The notes under the pieces: model-generated | What the model saw: only the letters and a program-made list of their open reading frames with translations | Database searches by the model: none | What the model was told of the DNA's origin: nothing | From: Lytechinus pictus | Taxonomy: Eukaryota; Echinodermata; Echinoidea; Temnopleuroida; Toxopneustidae | Assembly: GCF_037042905.1 (NCBI RefSeq) | Contig: NC_087253.1 | Coordinates: 21,097,001-21,161,000 of the forward strand | Length of the DNA stretch: 64,000 nucleotides | Reading direction: 5' to 3' | Shown: piece after piece, positions 1-23,493 of the stretch | How positions within the stretch are numbered: position 1 is the stretch's first letter | Layout: each line of letters opens with the position of its first letter | Program-made: the position numbers and the translations under genes

Positions 1-73
1 CGCGTAAGAAAGGTCACCGGTCGTTTTTAGAGTCGCTCTTAACTTACGAACAGCTTTATGAAACAGCCCCCCG
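1..73. repeat. Right half of a fold-back MITE cut by the window edge
   Basis: This matches the right arm of the complete fold-back element at 17004-17162, including the TTCGTAAGTT-type segment and the terminal CTTTATGAAAC. The left half lies outside the window. Confidence 0.7.
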
Positions 74-2700
74 ACTCAATAACTCGTTTTGCAATGATGA
101 TAATGCTGAATGCATCATGGATGGTTCTACTCGAGATTGGAAAGTACTACAATAAGTGTTCTTTTTTTTTCTTTGTTTGTTGAAAAAGAATAGTAGACAA
201 CCTCTCCATGAAAATATATTGCGGCGAATTTCCGGGAAAACTTTGAGTGTACCGGTTTCACGGGCCTAAATACAACTGGCAGGCAAAAGATATTCATTCG
301 AGCCAACACATTCTCAATTTTTAAATTTGACATTGCTGATTGACAAGTATGAATGAATATGATTGATAATCTAACACTGATTCTAGGGAAGGTACCGACT
401 GAACTTCCTTTTTTCCAAATTGGAATTGGAAAGATATATCACTACTATGGAACTATTTTTTTTTACTGGCGGAAGAATGAGGGCCATTTTACTCTCTCAA
501 GTGATGAATTTGATCCTGTCAGGTGTAGTCTTCATAAATGCCGATTTATTTTTAAAATGAACCGGTCGAGGTACCCTTTTCTGATCAGATATGGAATGTC
601 AGACATATATCCTGTCCACTGGTAGTAAACATTCAACCCTCGAATTCCCTCCTTATTTTTTATGATTTTTTTTAAGTGCCACTTTAACACACGAGTCTAT
701 GGGAAATGAATTAAGCCTGTGATAGCTACCTCACGAAAACTCGGCGCCGTATGCTATGGGCGTTTTGTTCTAAAATGATTTGGGAGAATGAGGTAGGGCA
801 GGGCTGGTGCTGATTAAGAGTTGGACATTTACGGGGTGCGAATTAGTCCGGAAAACTTTGAACAAATAAAATAATAATAATAAATTGTCCCGCTAATTTT
901 ACGGGGCGCGCAATGACAATGAACTCTTTTTACGGGGTACATTAGATTTTCGAATTTTACCCCCTCCCCTTATCTTAGTCTGCTGCAGGCACAGACCCCG
1001 AATTCTGTATTGGTTTTCGCAGTTCGCATAGTGCATAATGCAGAGTCTGAATAGTGAGACTAGATTCACTATGTACTGTGGCTCTGGGCTCTGATTTGAC
1101 ACATACAGAGGATTTGGTGTCTAGTGTCAAATGTGAATTTTCTCAGCATTTTATTTTGTAATGTTTATGATATTTTGCTTATATATAATACTTTGTTTTG
1201 TTTTACCTATAGAAAAATATAATATATTGTACATGCTTCACTATATATTGTCTGTATAAGTTCATTCTAATTATTTTGACCACTTTACTTTGTTCTATTA
1301 AAAATGAAATAAATTGAAAATTGAAATTGAATTGAAAATTGATATTGAATTGAAAATTGAATCTGTGCTGGCAGACTAAGTACGTTTCCCCGCCTGTAAA
1401 TGATATCGAAATTAAAAGCGGAGTTATTACAGTAAAACCTGTTTCAGTATCTTAAAAAACGAGACCACCTGTCTTATACTGGCACAAGTTGGGTTTCCCT
1501 TTAATTGTTCGACCTCATTTAAGGGGTACCCCGGGCTGAAAATATTTATATCTACATAAATAGAGTAACATTCATCGAGCAAAATGCTGAAAATTTTATC
1601 AAAATTCGATAACAAATGACAAAATTATTGAATTTTTAAGTTTATCAATATTTTGCGAAAACAGTTATATGCACATCGCCTTGAATATTCATTAGATGGG
1701 CTGATGGTGTCACATCCCCACATTCCTTTTTCTTATTTTATTCCATAAAATCAAGATTATTTCATTTTTTAAAAATACATGTGCGGATGATATGTCTCCC
1801 TTATTATATAATAACTCGCAGCAATGAATATCTAATGCAGTAAACCAGTTGTCCATTCTTTTTTTTTTTGTTCTTGAAGGATAAAATTTGAATAAACTTA
1901 ATGTCATGTAATAAAATACAAAAGAACAAGTTGGGATATAACATCATCAGTTTGCTCATTGGATATCTATGAAGACAGGGATAGATCTGTTTTACCGAAA
2001 TAATGCAAACGTTTAAAATGCCATAACTTTGTTATTCCTTGTTCAATTTTGATCAAATTTCGAGTGATTTGTTGGTCTGATTTTCCGTAAAATTATGTTC
2101 AATTCATATTATTTTTAGCTTGGAGTACCCCTTTAAACATACATTGCAGGAATCTATATATAACGACCACCTGCAGCTCACAAAGACCGCTTTCATTGTC
2201 TCTCTTTATGGCTTTCTTTGGTATATAAAAAAATTATTTATATTTAATCCATCCACTTTCAAGCATTGTAATTATTATTCTTGATATCAATGGCTTATCA
2301 TTGGTTAGTTGATATTATTATTATTAATTTTCAATAAATACTTCTATTGTATACATGGAAATTCACTTGAGTATTGAGGCATTTATTCATTTTTTTCATG
2401 AAAAAAAGAAGCATGTATTTTTGTCCAATTTAGCCCCACCTCCCTCCGCCACTCTATTTGCCCCCCCCCCCCCTCTCACCTGTCGCTATCATCTGCCCCT
2501 ATTTCCCCGATCCCCTCGCAATCCATCACTCATTTTTTCTGTAACTACACTTTTCCTTTTCTCCCGTTCTCTCTCCAGTTTCTTCTTTCATGAGTTACAA
2601 GTAAAAAAATCAGACAAACCCCTGCACCCCGATCTCTTGAAGCTAGAACATTTCAATATCTTTATTCAATTAATTCATTTTATCCTGCCCTACTGAAAAG
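74..2700. other. No gene seen; AT-rich intergenic DNA
   Basis: I see no conserved protein and no exon with convincing splice signals. There are short homopolymers and an AATTGAAAATTG-type microsatellite near 1310-1360. The 113-codon open frame at 2355-2696 is made of low-complexity pyrimidine-rich DNA and is not believed to be a gene. Confidence 0.5.
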
Positions 2701-2714
2701 AATACAGTATGGTC

Positions 2715-3112
2715 TTCTAGTGTGTTCATATCGTGTTCACAGTGTGGAAAATAATTTGAAATCATCTTGACACAGTCCATTACGTAAAGATAGTGTATAC
2801 TCACACTGCAGGGGTGCCCGGCCTTGTTATGTGTGAAATATTCTTTACATTGTTACACTTGACATGCTTGAGTATTTTGGAAGTGTGAATCACATCATCA
2901 CACTCTACATTAACGTGTACACACTGTGGACACTGACACTGTGTCCATGTGTAAATCACATATGATACACTGTGCACACAAACACCGTAGAAGTGCATAC
3001 AATGTGAGATCACCTTGATATTTTCAATTTTAGGCATTTGTACATTGCGCATTATACCTCTACGTAGTTCGTTGTATGAACACACTGTGAACACCAACTG
3101 GGCTTGCAATTT
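2715..3112. repeat. CACAGTGTG-type satellite block 1
   Basis: Irregular copies of a short near-palindromic unit built on CACACTGTG / CACAGTGTG and GTGTGAATCACAT recur every 10-40 bases. The same family forms three further blocks, all inside introns of the reductase gene (12060-12920, 15455-16185, 18895-19812). Open frames across it are translation artefacts. Confidence 0.8.
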
Positions 3113-3840
3113 ACCGTTATCATATTTATTGTTTTACAATCGATTTTGTAGGCCTATATTTGCATGATTAAACGCAAACATAAGCTCACTACAACCAAGA
3201 AAATAAAATTATTAAAAAAAAAACAATTGCAGTAAAGACATAACATATTGTTAAGGTGAGTATACGAGTTTGAAATTAATTTGGCCAAAATAAAGGGGGG
3301 GGGGGTCAATATTTGAGGATTGCATAAAGATCGATTATATATCGATACAGGCCTGTTCTCAACTTTATGTACCTCGGGCCTATTAGAAAAATATAAAGTT
3401 ATACATTTGCCAGTCGGTTGTGATGAATTTTAAGGGTAATTTAGCCCTATGATTGTAAGACTTTTAAACAAATGAATTGTGATATTTGACCCATCAGTTT
3501 AATTTGGTCTACGTTCACAATTAACGACCGGTAAAATTGAATACATTTTCAATTACAATTGTCCTATTGAACTGGAAATTTACATTACCCGTTTTTATTA
3601 ATTTATGTAATTAGCATGTCACATAGGACACTGACAAAAATAAGGAGAACAGGTATTCAGAATCTCAAAATGCAACCGGAAACCCGGAAAAATTGAATAA
3701 TTGGTCTAGTCTGTCAACCGATCATAATTTTTAATTAATGATTTGCCAATCATTCATTTTTTCGCGCTTCCGGTCACGTGACGAGAATGTAGTGGAATAA
3801 ATGTAATCGATGACTTGATGAAGATATTTTCGATTAGAAT
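3113..3840. other. Downstream flank of the acetyltransferase gene
   Basis: No gene is seen. It should contain the 3' untranslated region of the minus-strand acetyltransferase gene, but I cannot fix a polyadenylation site. Confidence 0.4.
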
Positions 3841-4752
3841 TTAATTGCTATTGAACTGGATATTCACATTATCCATGGCACCATTCACCATGTCACTGGG
3901 AAACTGGGGAAAATGGCGGGAAAAAGCATCCAGAACCTCATCACGTGACCGGAACCGCGTGACCTGTACCTGCCGGTCTTCGTCCTCTAGCAACAGTTTG
4001 ACATCTTTGATGCACACGAGCCGACCATTGGGGAAGGCCAGGCAACGCAAGCTGGTGAGGAAATAAAGATCCGGATCTACCTCCGTGAAGACCTTCGTCA
4101 TCCTGTTGTCAAAATGAGACACGGGAACTGATTGGTTGACGTGAATGCGGACGAATGAAATCCAGCCATCTTGGATGTATTCACGGTGAGAGACCGCTTC
4201 TGATTGGTGGGTTTCTTTGCATAGCTGAAAAATGATCACGTGACCTAGACGAACGAATCGATATCGTGTGTCGGAATCGATATACACGGGCGATTGGTGC
4301 TCGAAATCAAGCGGGACCAAGCGAAGTATAGGATAACCCATCCCGATATCAAAAATGTGCCGAGAACCTTGCTTAATGATATTTTCAATGATCACAACGA
4401 CGTGTATGTCTCTGTAGACGAGAATGTCGCCAGATACGAGCTGGGCTTCGAATTCTAGAGCGCAAAGCAGCATCCAAGCGAAAATGTTGAGTTGATAGCA
4501 GAGCCCTCCTTCTTTAGAAGTGACACTCTTCTTGATGTCGGCTGATGTTGGTAAACTCCGAGCATCCGGAGGAGTTGAAAGAGCTTTGACAGTCTGGTAA
4601 GGGACGTGGTGAGAGAATGCCTTGATGAATTCGTTGAGGAAGGCGATCTTATCTGTCTTGAGCTTTGGTAGTGCGGACTCAAGGTTCAAGACATCTTGCA
4701 GGAAAGACAGGGCTTCTTCCCGAGTTATCGTGTAGTCGTTTGCGGATGCCAT
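3841..4752 (-). CDS. Arylamine N-acetyltransferase-like protein, intronless coding region
   Basis: This 303-residue protein looks like a cytosolic arylamine N-acetyltransferase (NAT), which moves an acetyl group from acetyl-CoA to arylamines and hydrazines through a cysteine thioester. The cysteine motif EGGLCYQLN puts the nucleophile at Cys85. A DIHVVVII segment supplies His117, and HIFDIGMGYP supplies Asp135, so the Cys-His-Asp triad is present in order. The length is close to the usual ~290 residues. The family's usual Arg before GG is Glu here, and the Cys-His spacing (32) and His-Asp spacing (18) are inferred to be within a plausible range. The coding region has no intron, as in vertebrate NAT genes. 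A possible splice acceptor (TTTCAG, minus strand) lies at about 4785, just upstream of the ATG, which would allow a 5' leader intron. The family is clear; the substrate is not. Confidence 0.85.
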   Translation of the reverse strand: MASANDYTITREEALSFLQDVLNLESALPKLKTDKIAFLNEFIKAFSHHVPYQTVKALSTPPDARSLPTSADIKKSVTSKEGGLCYQLNIFAWMLLCALEFEAQLVSGDILVYRDIHVVVIIENIIKQGSRHIFDIGMGYPILRLVPLDFEHQSPVYIDSDTRYRFVRLGHVIIFQLCKETHQSEAVSHREYIQDGWISFVRIHVNQSVPVSHFDNRMTKVFTEVDPDLYFLTSLRCLAFPNGRLVCIKDVKLLLEDEDRQVQVTRFRSRDEVLDAFSRHFPQFPSDMVNGAMDNVNIQFNSN

Positions 4753-4784
4753 ATTGGTTGACTGAATGGAATTTCTTGTTCGTC

Positions 4785-4800
4785 CTGAAACATTTATGAG
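4785..4800 (-). promoter_or_regulatory. Possible splice acceptor of a 5' leader intron of the NAT-like gene
   Basis: On the minus strand the sequence ATAAATGTTTCAG is followed by about 32 bases and then the start ATG. NAT genes in other animals often have one intron just upstream of a single coding exon. The pyrimidine tract is weak, so this is tentative. Confidence 0.3.
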
Positions 4801-4989
4801 AGGTTACAGAGACATATTATTAGGTAATCTGTCAATTGACAGATTAACTACTTAAATCGTACGAATTTTCTTTTTTATTTATTCTTTATTTCTATTTTTC
4901 CATCTTTTTCTTATTCCCAAAATCTCCAAAACTACATCATCAATTTTCTTCAAAATATTATCGTGTCATGTGTATGAAACAAGCTCAAG

Positions 4990-5790
4990 GTCAAAATATG
5001 ATCGTGACGATATTGTGATCTGAAACTGGATTATGATTTATATAGAGAACAAGCTGTCTATCTGAATAAACATGCGCGCGTTTCAGATTTCGACCTAGAA
5101 TCTGGGCATTCTAAGTACCTTTTTATCATGAAAATCAACAAAGCGAGCGCGAAGCGCGAGCTTAAAATATTTGATATTCCGATCTGAACAAGGGTCAATA
5201 TATAAGCTCTGTATTCCAAGCACTTTGTAGGAAAATTGTGAGTTGGTTTTGGATCACAGTTCGAAAAGAGCTGATATGTTTCATTATTATTACTTTAAGT
5301 TTTGACATACGACCGGGACATTCTAAAAACATAATGACATAATTTTTCCTCCTAAGCGCGAGATGAAACTCGTCGATATTCCATTCTGAACAAAGGAACA
5401 ATTTCATTATCAAATTAGTATCTTATTTATTAAGCTAATAAGCCTAATGAGAGCGCGAAATCTGTTAATATTATGGCCTGAAATCTGGACATTTTAAGCA
5501 TTTTTGTAATTAGGAAGATGCATGACTTATTATATTTTCAACAATCAATGCGAGTGCAAATCTCGAGCCGAAATTTTAGATAAACCGTCATGAAATTGGG
5601 ATTTTAAGTAGTTTGTTATAGAATATTAACATAACTCACCAGATTCAAAAATGCAAGCGTGCAGCGCTAGCTGATACGTTTTGATAGAACTTTATGGAAT
5701 ACAGGAAAATAATAGGTACCTGACAAATCAAAATTTGCGAGCGCAAGCAGAAAATGTTAATATTTAGGGATTCTAAATTCGGTGCGCCAC
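4990..5790. repeat. GCGAGCGCGAAGCGCGAGC-type repeat, copy A
   Basis: AT-rich spacers of roughly 100-150 bases separate variants of the GC-rich motif, for example GCGAGCGCGAAGCGCGAGC near 5143-5161. It matches the corresponding spacers of copies B (28100-29580, inverted) and C (33660-34450). The match resumes at 6320-6402, so about 530 bases at 5790-6320 appear inserted into this copy. Confidence 0.75.
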
Positions 5791-5984
5791 TTGTGTGAAG
5801 ATAGATTTGTGAACAGTGCTTTTAATAATCATAATTACGTTTTATTTACTCAGGGTAGCCATTTTGGTTAGGGAACTGCAGCGGGCCCTGCATTTCCATG
5901 TATGTTATTACTACCCTTCTCCAATCTAAATGCTGAGCGCCAAGCAAGAAGGCAGATGATTCCATTCCTATATATTTTTTTTTC

Positions 5985-6063
5985 TGTAAGACTCTGTTGG
6001 GGATCGAACCCACGCCTCCCCCTTCATGAGACTGACGCTCTACCACTAATCACCATACCCGGT
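5985..6063 (-). other. tRNA-like segment (tRNA pseudogene or SINE head)
   Basis: On the minus strand there is an A-box-like TAGTGGTAGAGCG, an anticodon-loop-like CTCATGA and a B box GGGTTCGATCCCC in tRNA spacing. The ends do not pair into an acceptor stem, so I do not call a functional tRNA. It lies inside the DNA that interrupts repeat copy A. Confidence 0.4.
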
Positions 6064-6419
6064 GTGCTTTTCAAACATGAACCTCATCAAGAACAATACA
6101 GAAACATAAACAATTAATTTGAGCAAGTCACTTATCATTTTTTTAAATAAATTGTGTAGTATGTTGGCATTTTTATATCTTCTGTTGATTTAGAACATCC
6201 TGCATTCCGACCCCCACACCACAATATTTTTTTGTTGGATAGTGGAGCAGTCCAGATTCTGAACAAGAAATTTGGAGCTTCCACAAAAGTAATTGAGAAT
6301 GGCTGAATTAGACTATAAAAGATAATATTTTACAGAGCACTTTTTTAAAATCAATTTGTAAATCAAACAAAATAATGAAAGTTCGATTTCCGGGCTGAAA
6401 TATGTTTTGCATATTGACT

Positions 6420-6478
6420 ACTTCAACTACTACTACTACTACTACTTCTACTACTACTACTACTACTACTGCTATTAT

Positions 6479-6546
<68 letters not shown>

Positions 6547-6592
6547 ACACTACTACTACTACTACCACTACTACCACCACTACTACAACTAT

Positions 6593-6643
<51 letters not shown>

Positions 6644-6709
6644 CACTACTACTTCTAATATCACTATTATTACTACTACTTCTACTACTACTACTGCTAC
6701 TACTACTAC

Positions 6710-6740
<31 letters not shown>

Positions 6741-6779
6741 GCTACTACTCCTACTACTACTACTACTACTACTATACTC

Positions 6780-6827
<48 letters not shown>

Positions 6828-6965
6828 TAACAACAACAACTACTACTACTTTTTATACTACTACTACTACTACCACTACTACTACTACCACTACTACAAC
6901 TACTACTACTGCTACTAATTCTACTACTACTACTACAACAACAACTACTACTAATACTACTACTT

Positions 6966-6985
<20 letters not shown>
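6420..6985. repeat. Long ACT/TAC trinucleotide microsatellite
   Basis: About 560 bases consist almost entirely of ACT triplets with scattered variants (ACA, GCT, CCT, TAA), ending in a GCT run and then GAT/AAT triplets. Poly-Thr, poly-Tyr and poly-Val frames here are artefacts. Confidence 0.97.
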
Positions 6986-6998
<13 letters not shown>

Positions 6999-7089
6999 AT
7001 GATGATGATGGTGATGATAATAATGGTAATAATGAAAGTAATAATAAGGAATACGAAGATGATGCGCCTCCTGATAATATCATTATGAA

Positions 7090-8286
7090 TAAGCTGACTA
7101 TATGATTTATATGACACTTATCGTATTTCGTTTACACATTATTATTATCATATTATTATTTTAGAAGATTACCAATGGTTGTCTAACCGGTGGTGATATA
7201 TCATCAAATCCAGTCCATCTTTAAGTTAACCAAAAGTCCTACAAGTCAAATACCCCCTTAAACAATACTAGAACATCGGACATAACAGGTTTATTAACTT
7301 AGATTTATATTTATATCTAGGTTTATATTTCTTTACATTCTATGTTAATTGTTTTTTTTAAATTATAATCGTGTTATACTATACTGTTTATGATCATTTA
7401 ATCATACGTTCTTTCAGTAATATACATGTGCCCTGAAGACAGGTTGTAGACTAAAGCTCTTTACCTTTCTTATTGTCTCCTCAACTTGATTTTAAGTTGA
7501 TAAATTGATGATTGAAAATGAAATGTATCAAGAATATTACGAATCTGCTCAGTTATTTGTACGATGTCAATAATAATCATCAGGAAGTCAAACAAAACAA
7601 TACTACAACATGATAACTGGAAATAATCATTATAATAAATTGAAAATGGTTTGATGTTACCATAGAAATTTGACAACTATATGAATCAATGCAATATTGA
7701 TGAAAACAAATACTCGAATTTACATACCACAATTACGTTGTCCACAAGAACAAATTGCATTTAGATTTAATGAGCCTGTGTCCAGTCGTGCAAATATCAT
7801 TTATTTTCAGTGAGAATCACATGATATTCTTTTACAATCTGCAGTTGACTAGGCTCGGTGAAAAAAAAAAACTTGCTCTTCATGCCTTAATAAGCCATAA
7901 TTAGGAGTACTATAATTCCTCAGTAACATATAGCCGAAACCTACTCGAGACCGATAGATCCCCCCTAACGAGACAATGGGTGTATATCACCAGTTTAGAT
8001 TTAATGGTCAAGTTTACATCCGAGAGACAAAGGTCAAGATTGCACTCCAAAGCTAAAATATAATAATAAAAAAGTAGATTCCATATTTTCTAAATCTATC
8101 ATAGGCCTGGCTACTCAATGAGGCAACTACCCCCATGCGTTTCCGCCACCCCGGTCCACGAAAATGAAAGAAAAGCCGAGGGAGATAGAGGGTTAGAGGG
8201 AGAGAGAGAACATAAGTAAAGGAGAGTAAAAGGAGACAATATTTTGTTTTTCTGAAGAATGTTTGAGGCAAGAATTTTGGACCAAC
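7090..8286. other. Intergenic DNA, no gene seen
   Basis: AT-rich sequence without recognisable coding segments. A purine-rich GAGA tract lies near 8160-8240. Confidence 0.5.
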
Positions 8287-8457
8287 CAGGCGCGGATCTT
8301 GAGAAGCAAAATTATTTTTTGTTTAATGTAGAAATGCCATTTAAACAGAGGTGTCCCCCCTCTTTTGAAATTGGTTGAAACCCCTTTTTTTTGGCTTGTC
8401 AAAATTTTCCTCCGAAAAATTTGCCTCCCCCTTTGGAAAATCCTGGATCCGCCCCTG
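8287..8457. mobile_element. hAT-like MITE, 171 bp, with perfect 8-bp target duplication
   Basis: The element starts CAGGCGCGGATC and ends GGATCCGCCCCTG, an imperfect terminal inverted repeat. It is flanked by GGACCAAC at 8279-8286 and again at 8458-8465, a perfect 8-bp duplication, the size made by hAT transposases. It has no coding capacity. Confidence 0.85.
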
Positions 8458-8465
8458 GGACCAAC

Positions 8466-9451
8466 GCCAGACTATCAAATCAAAGACTTTGCATTTTTAA
8501 TTTATGAAGATAAAATTGCGAAGTCTTTGTTTTAATACTCAGTCTGATTACAGTGGTTATGGGATTTTCAAACAATTATCCTCTCTAAAATCGAAATTTG
8601 ATTTCGTGATAGATTTTCAGATAATTTTCAGAATATGATGATTTGACATTTCACTCATTTCCTTTACTTTCTTTCAATTTTATTATTCTTTTTAATTCTT
8701 GGTTGAGGAACCTTTTATGGAGGGTGACCAGAGGCCCCTCCCCCCTCCTCCATCTATTTAATAGGTAGCTCAATGCTGATCATGATTCCGGTACGATATA
8801 GAAAATAAAGGTTAAATTTCCGCCTTCATTTAGTTGTAAACAGACCAGAGTCAATATCACCCGTGACCTAGAACTCATAACACGAAGCATATTCGTTTAA
8901 TATGTCGTTGAACTTTGATACATCAAGTTCAAACACAAGAGAGCTCATGGAGGGGGATGCCGGCTGGCCTATAGTCCGGGTAGATACTGGATTGCATTAA
9001 AAGAGGGGGTAGGCTCCTCAGGGGTAGGCCAGTGAATAAACAGGTATAGGCCTAATTACTTGACTGAAAAGTGGGAGCGCATCTCACGAAAGAGACATGG
9101 ATTTTGAAAAGGAGTGGAAGACCTAACCAGTTTACAAGAAATGAAAGGATTCTTCTTTTTTATAGTGAGGGAGACACGTCTGTGACATATGTGCCCCTAT
9201 CGACCCCTCCCACTCGGTTTTCACGCCATTCTGAGTCCCGTCTGAGTCGGATTATCACATATGAATTTGTACTACGACTTTTAAATCTCTGACTTTGACT
9301 ATTCACTTGTCGGGATAAATACTGAAACCTTCGGTGTAGTTTGCTCCAGTTTTCCCACACGTTCTTCAGACCTATAAATTACACATAACGTGCTATAGGA
9401 GGTCAAGATCAAGCAACAGTGTCGGATAGCCAGTTTACGGTGGATGGTCAA
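8466..9451. other. Upstream flank of the reductase gene
   Basis: No other gene is seen. The promoter and 5' leader of the reductase gene should lie in the last few hundred bases. I see no TATA box that I can defend. Confidence 0.4.
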
Positions 9452-20567
<11,116 letters not shown>

Positions 20568-22740
20568 TCCTCTCTGGATACATGCGAATAGGCCCCCTCA
20601 ACCCCGAACATGCCGCCCGTTGTCAATTATAACTATTACATTCTAAATTTCAAGGATTTATAAACACGCAGATTGACAGTAACCAGTCAAATACTTGTAA
20701 AGGAATAACCTTTATCAATTATTTGAATTCATATGTTGCAATCCACAAATTTTGAAATTTGAATCTAATATTGGTCACGATTCAAAGCGGATCTGGATGT
20801 AAAGTTTTAGAAATTATAAACATTGTTGCCATTGTTTTGTTTGTGAAAATACAATTTTGTCACCAATGGATTAAAAGGAAAGCACTTGTATTCTGTAATA
20901 TGGCAACTTTTCCTTCGTTTTTTGAATTTTCAATGTTTTGTAAACTTTTACCTATCTTTTTTTTTCTTTACAAATTTGCTGCAAAAAATTATCAAAAAAG
21001 GCTTTAAATTTGGCTTGAATTTGGTCGCCAAAAATTGCGCTATCTTATACCTGATACAGCTCTACGCTTGTTGATCTGCCGCGCCACAGCATGATCTCGA
21101 AAAAGAAAAGCTTTAACAGTAAAAAAATATATATATATTCTAGTGCAAAAATAATTGAATATGTAATTTAATCATGTTGTGTTAAAAGCACACGTATGTT
21201 ATTTTGTTGTGTATATTTGTTTTTAACTACGCGCCGAGCATCATTCATATCATGCTGTAGAGTGTAGCAAGTTTATCCCATGCATTCGACACACGAAAGA
21301 TTTATTCAAGAATCTATAGGATATTATGATGTATGTAATCTTTATTGACGTATGGGCATGCTGCCTTTCCAGTGAATTAAATGAAAAGAGATGAGAAAAG
21401 GATTTAAGAGATAGAGAAAGAAAACATGTTGTCGTCGTTATCTAATTTAGCTTCTATTATTTTGTTGTATTATAAACAAAACTGTAAAGACTGTGGTGTA
21501 AAAACTGACACCAGTTGGTGTTAACAGAGGACCAAACCCTGAGGTGTTAGAATTACACCCTAGAAATTGAACATAACACCAAAGAGTGTAAATTTTTACT
21601 AACAACCAAATGTGTTGTAATAACACCCACATAATTATGTAAAACTTACTCCACCAATTTGACACCGGTGTAAAATGACTGGTGTGGTCCTCTATGTACA
21701 CCGGTTAATACCACAGTTTTAAGTCTTTTAAATAACAAAAGAAGGTTAAAGCAGAAAACAAAGTCGGTCAGGTGAATGTTATAATAGATTGATAGTAGAT
21801 CATTTTTGTTTGAAATGTTTTTCGTACTACTCTATCTTTGATAGATGCCAAAGAAGTAATCACTTTATTGTGTTTGTTATGTTACGAAAAATGTGTTATA
21901 TGAATGATTATGAATGCCAAAGAAAATCTAATCAACTTACTATTTTACATGCTTTATTCATAACACAGTTTCCAGTCTTATTAATCATTTATCTTTTCCA
22001 TTGTCACACAAAATATGTATTTATTCATATCATTGTTATTGTATGAATCTGTTAATTTGCTATTGATTTATGAATAAAATGCAAAAACTCCTGCAAAAAA
22101 ATAAAATCAAACTTATAGGATTAACAGTGTACTACGGATTAAAAAAAAGGAATTTCCATACTATTTTTCAGTATGTTCATAACATAATCATTGTACCTCT
22201 TTATTCACCGTTATAAATATTATAGATTTCCAATTAATCAAATTTTGAAAATAAATCTTTCAAATTGTTTTAGATTTATATGAAACTAAAAGATTTTGCT
22301 TAGAATTCATATAGTGAGGACAAAAACAGATAGATTTGATTATAGGACACGGATTGTTTTATCTTTTTCATTTATATGAATATTTCTTTCCCTTGTGAAA
22401 CGGGAGAAGGATTCTCAAATGTTCTTGCATGACATCTATCCATTTTGATTCAATGTTCTTGTTGTTTTGTTTGATGCCGTTTTTGCTGCATTTGGTTATT
22501 TTTAATTTTTCTGCTGTCGTTGTTGTGTTATATAAGTCTTATAATTTTTCATGGCCTACGTCATGGTTTGGTCAAGTATTCTTAAATGAAACACTTGTAC
22601 CATCCTTTTGAGGTGTAATCTTGTATGCACCCTAAGTGGAAAAAGGGTGCAAAATGCACCTTTTTATTATTATTTGCACCTAAAAATGCTCGTTTGCACC
22701 TTAAAAGGTGCAATTTTTCACCTTTTAATGTGCACAATAC
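20568..22740. other. 3' flank of the PTGR1-like gene
   Basis: It should begin with the 3' untranslated region. An AATAAA hexamer at about 22073 is a possible polyadenylation signal, but the transcript end cannot be fixed from sequence. A TGGTGTTA-rich inverted segment (21484-21720) and a GCACCTTTT-rich inverted segment (22618-22735) are present. Confidence 0.4.
21484..21720. repeat. Fold-back-like element rich in GGTGTTA / TAACACC
   Basis: The left part (CTGTGGTGTAAAAAC, GTTGGTGTTAACAGAGG) and the right part (CCTCTATGTACACCGGTTAA, ACCACAGTTTT) are imperfect inverse copies. A related TAACACC-rich fold-back lies at 30449-30640. Confidence 0.55.
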
Positions 22741-23312
22741 TTAAAGGAAAATAAAACCATAGGGTTAGAAAAATCAAAGAAACAGATCAACCAAAAATTG
22801 AGAAAAATTGAATAAATAATAAGAAAGTTATGAGCATTTGAAGTTTAGATCATTATCATAATGTACATCCTCCAGTTGGCAATGCGACAAAGATGTGTGA
22901 TGTCACTTGTGAACAACTTTCCCATTACTTTTCTATATATTTCACTTAAACTGCCTCTTTTATCACATCTATCAGTAGATCATGTATTATTTCTATATAA
23001 GAGGGTATGTAGTATGGATTTTTAAAGAATTAATTATGGATAAAGAGTTTGTATCACTATAAGAAAGACCAAAAAGGACCTTTTAGGGGTATTTTATAGT
23101 CCCTCACAGGGAAAGTTGTTCACATGTGATATCACACATCTTTGTCGCATTGCCAATGAGAGGATCTCCATAGCATTAGTGATCGCAATATTCAAATGCT
23201 CATAGATTTCTTATAATTTGTCCGATTTTTTTCAAATTTTCTTTGATCTTATTCTTTAATTTTTCTCTTTCCACACAAGCCCACTTGTTCCAAAGGTTTC
23301 ATTCCCCTTTAA
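22741..23312. mobile_element. TTAA-bounded fold-back MITE (family 1), diverged copy
   Basis: It opens TTAAAGGAAAATAAAACC and closes GGTTTCATTCCCCTTTAA. Internal blocks GGCAATGCGACAAAG and ATGAGCATTTGAA recur in inverse order in the second half. It is related to the copies at 39479-40064 and 45024-45615. Confidence 0.8.
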
Positions 23313-23493
23313 CATTAAAAAAGGTTCAAAATTGAACTTTATTACATGGTTCAACTCTGCGGCCATATACTGCACCCTCAAACATGATAAAGGTGCACAG
23401 AATACTGAGCGTAATTGCTCTCTTTGGAACCCCTTGGGGCGCTGCTATTGTACCAATCCCTCGGGTTCAAATTTGAATCAGCTATTGTTTATA

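Noticed and set aside
2355-2696. 113-codon plus-strand frame
   Set aside because: It is composed of homopolymer-rich pyrimidine sequence with a C-run, and has no recognisable domain or neighbouring exon.
5985-6063. tRNA-Met-like gene on the minus strand
   Set aside because: The A and B boxes and a CAT anticodon are suggestive, but the acceptor stem does not pair. Listed only as a tRNA-like segment.
6402-7117. Long open frames of poly-Thr, poly-Tyr, poly-Val and poly-Ser on both strands
   Set aside because: They are translations of a trinucleotide microsatellite, which is open in most frames. No start context, splice site or conserved domain.
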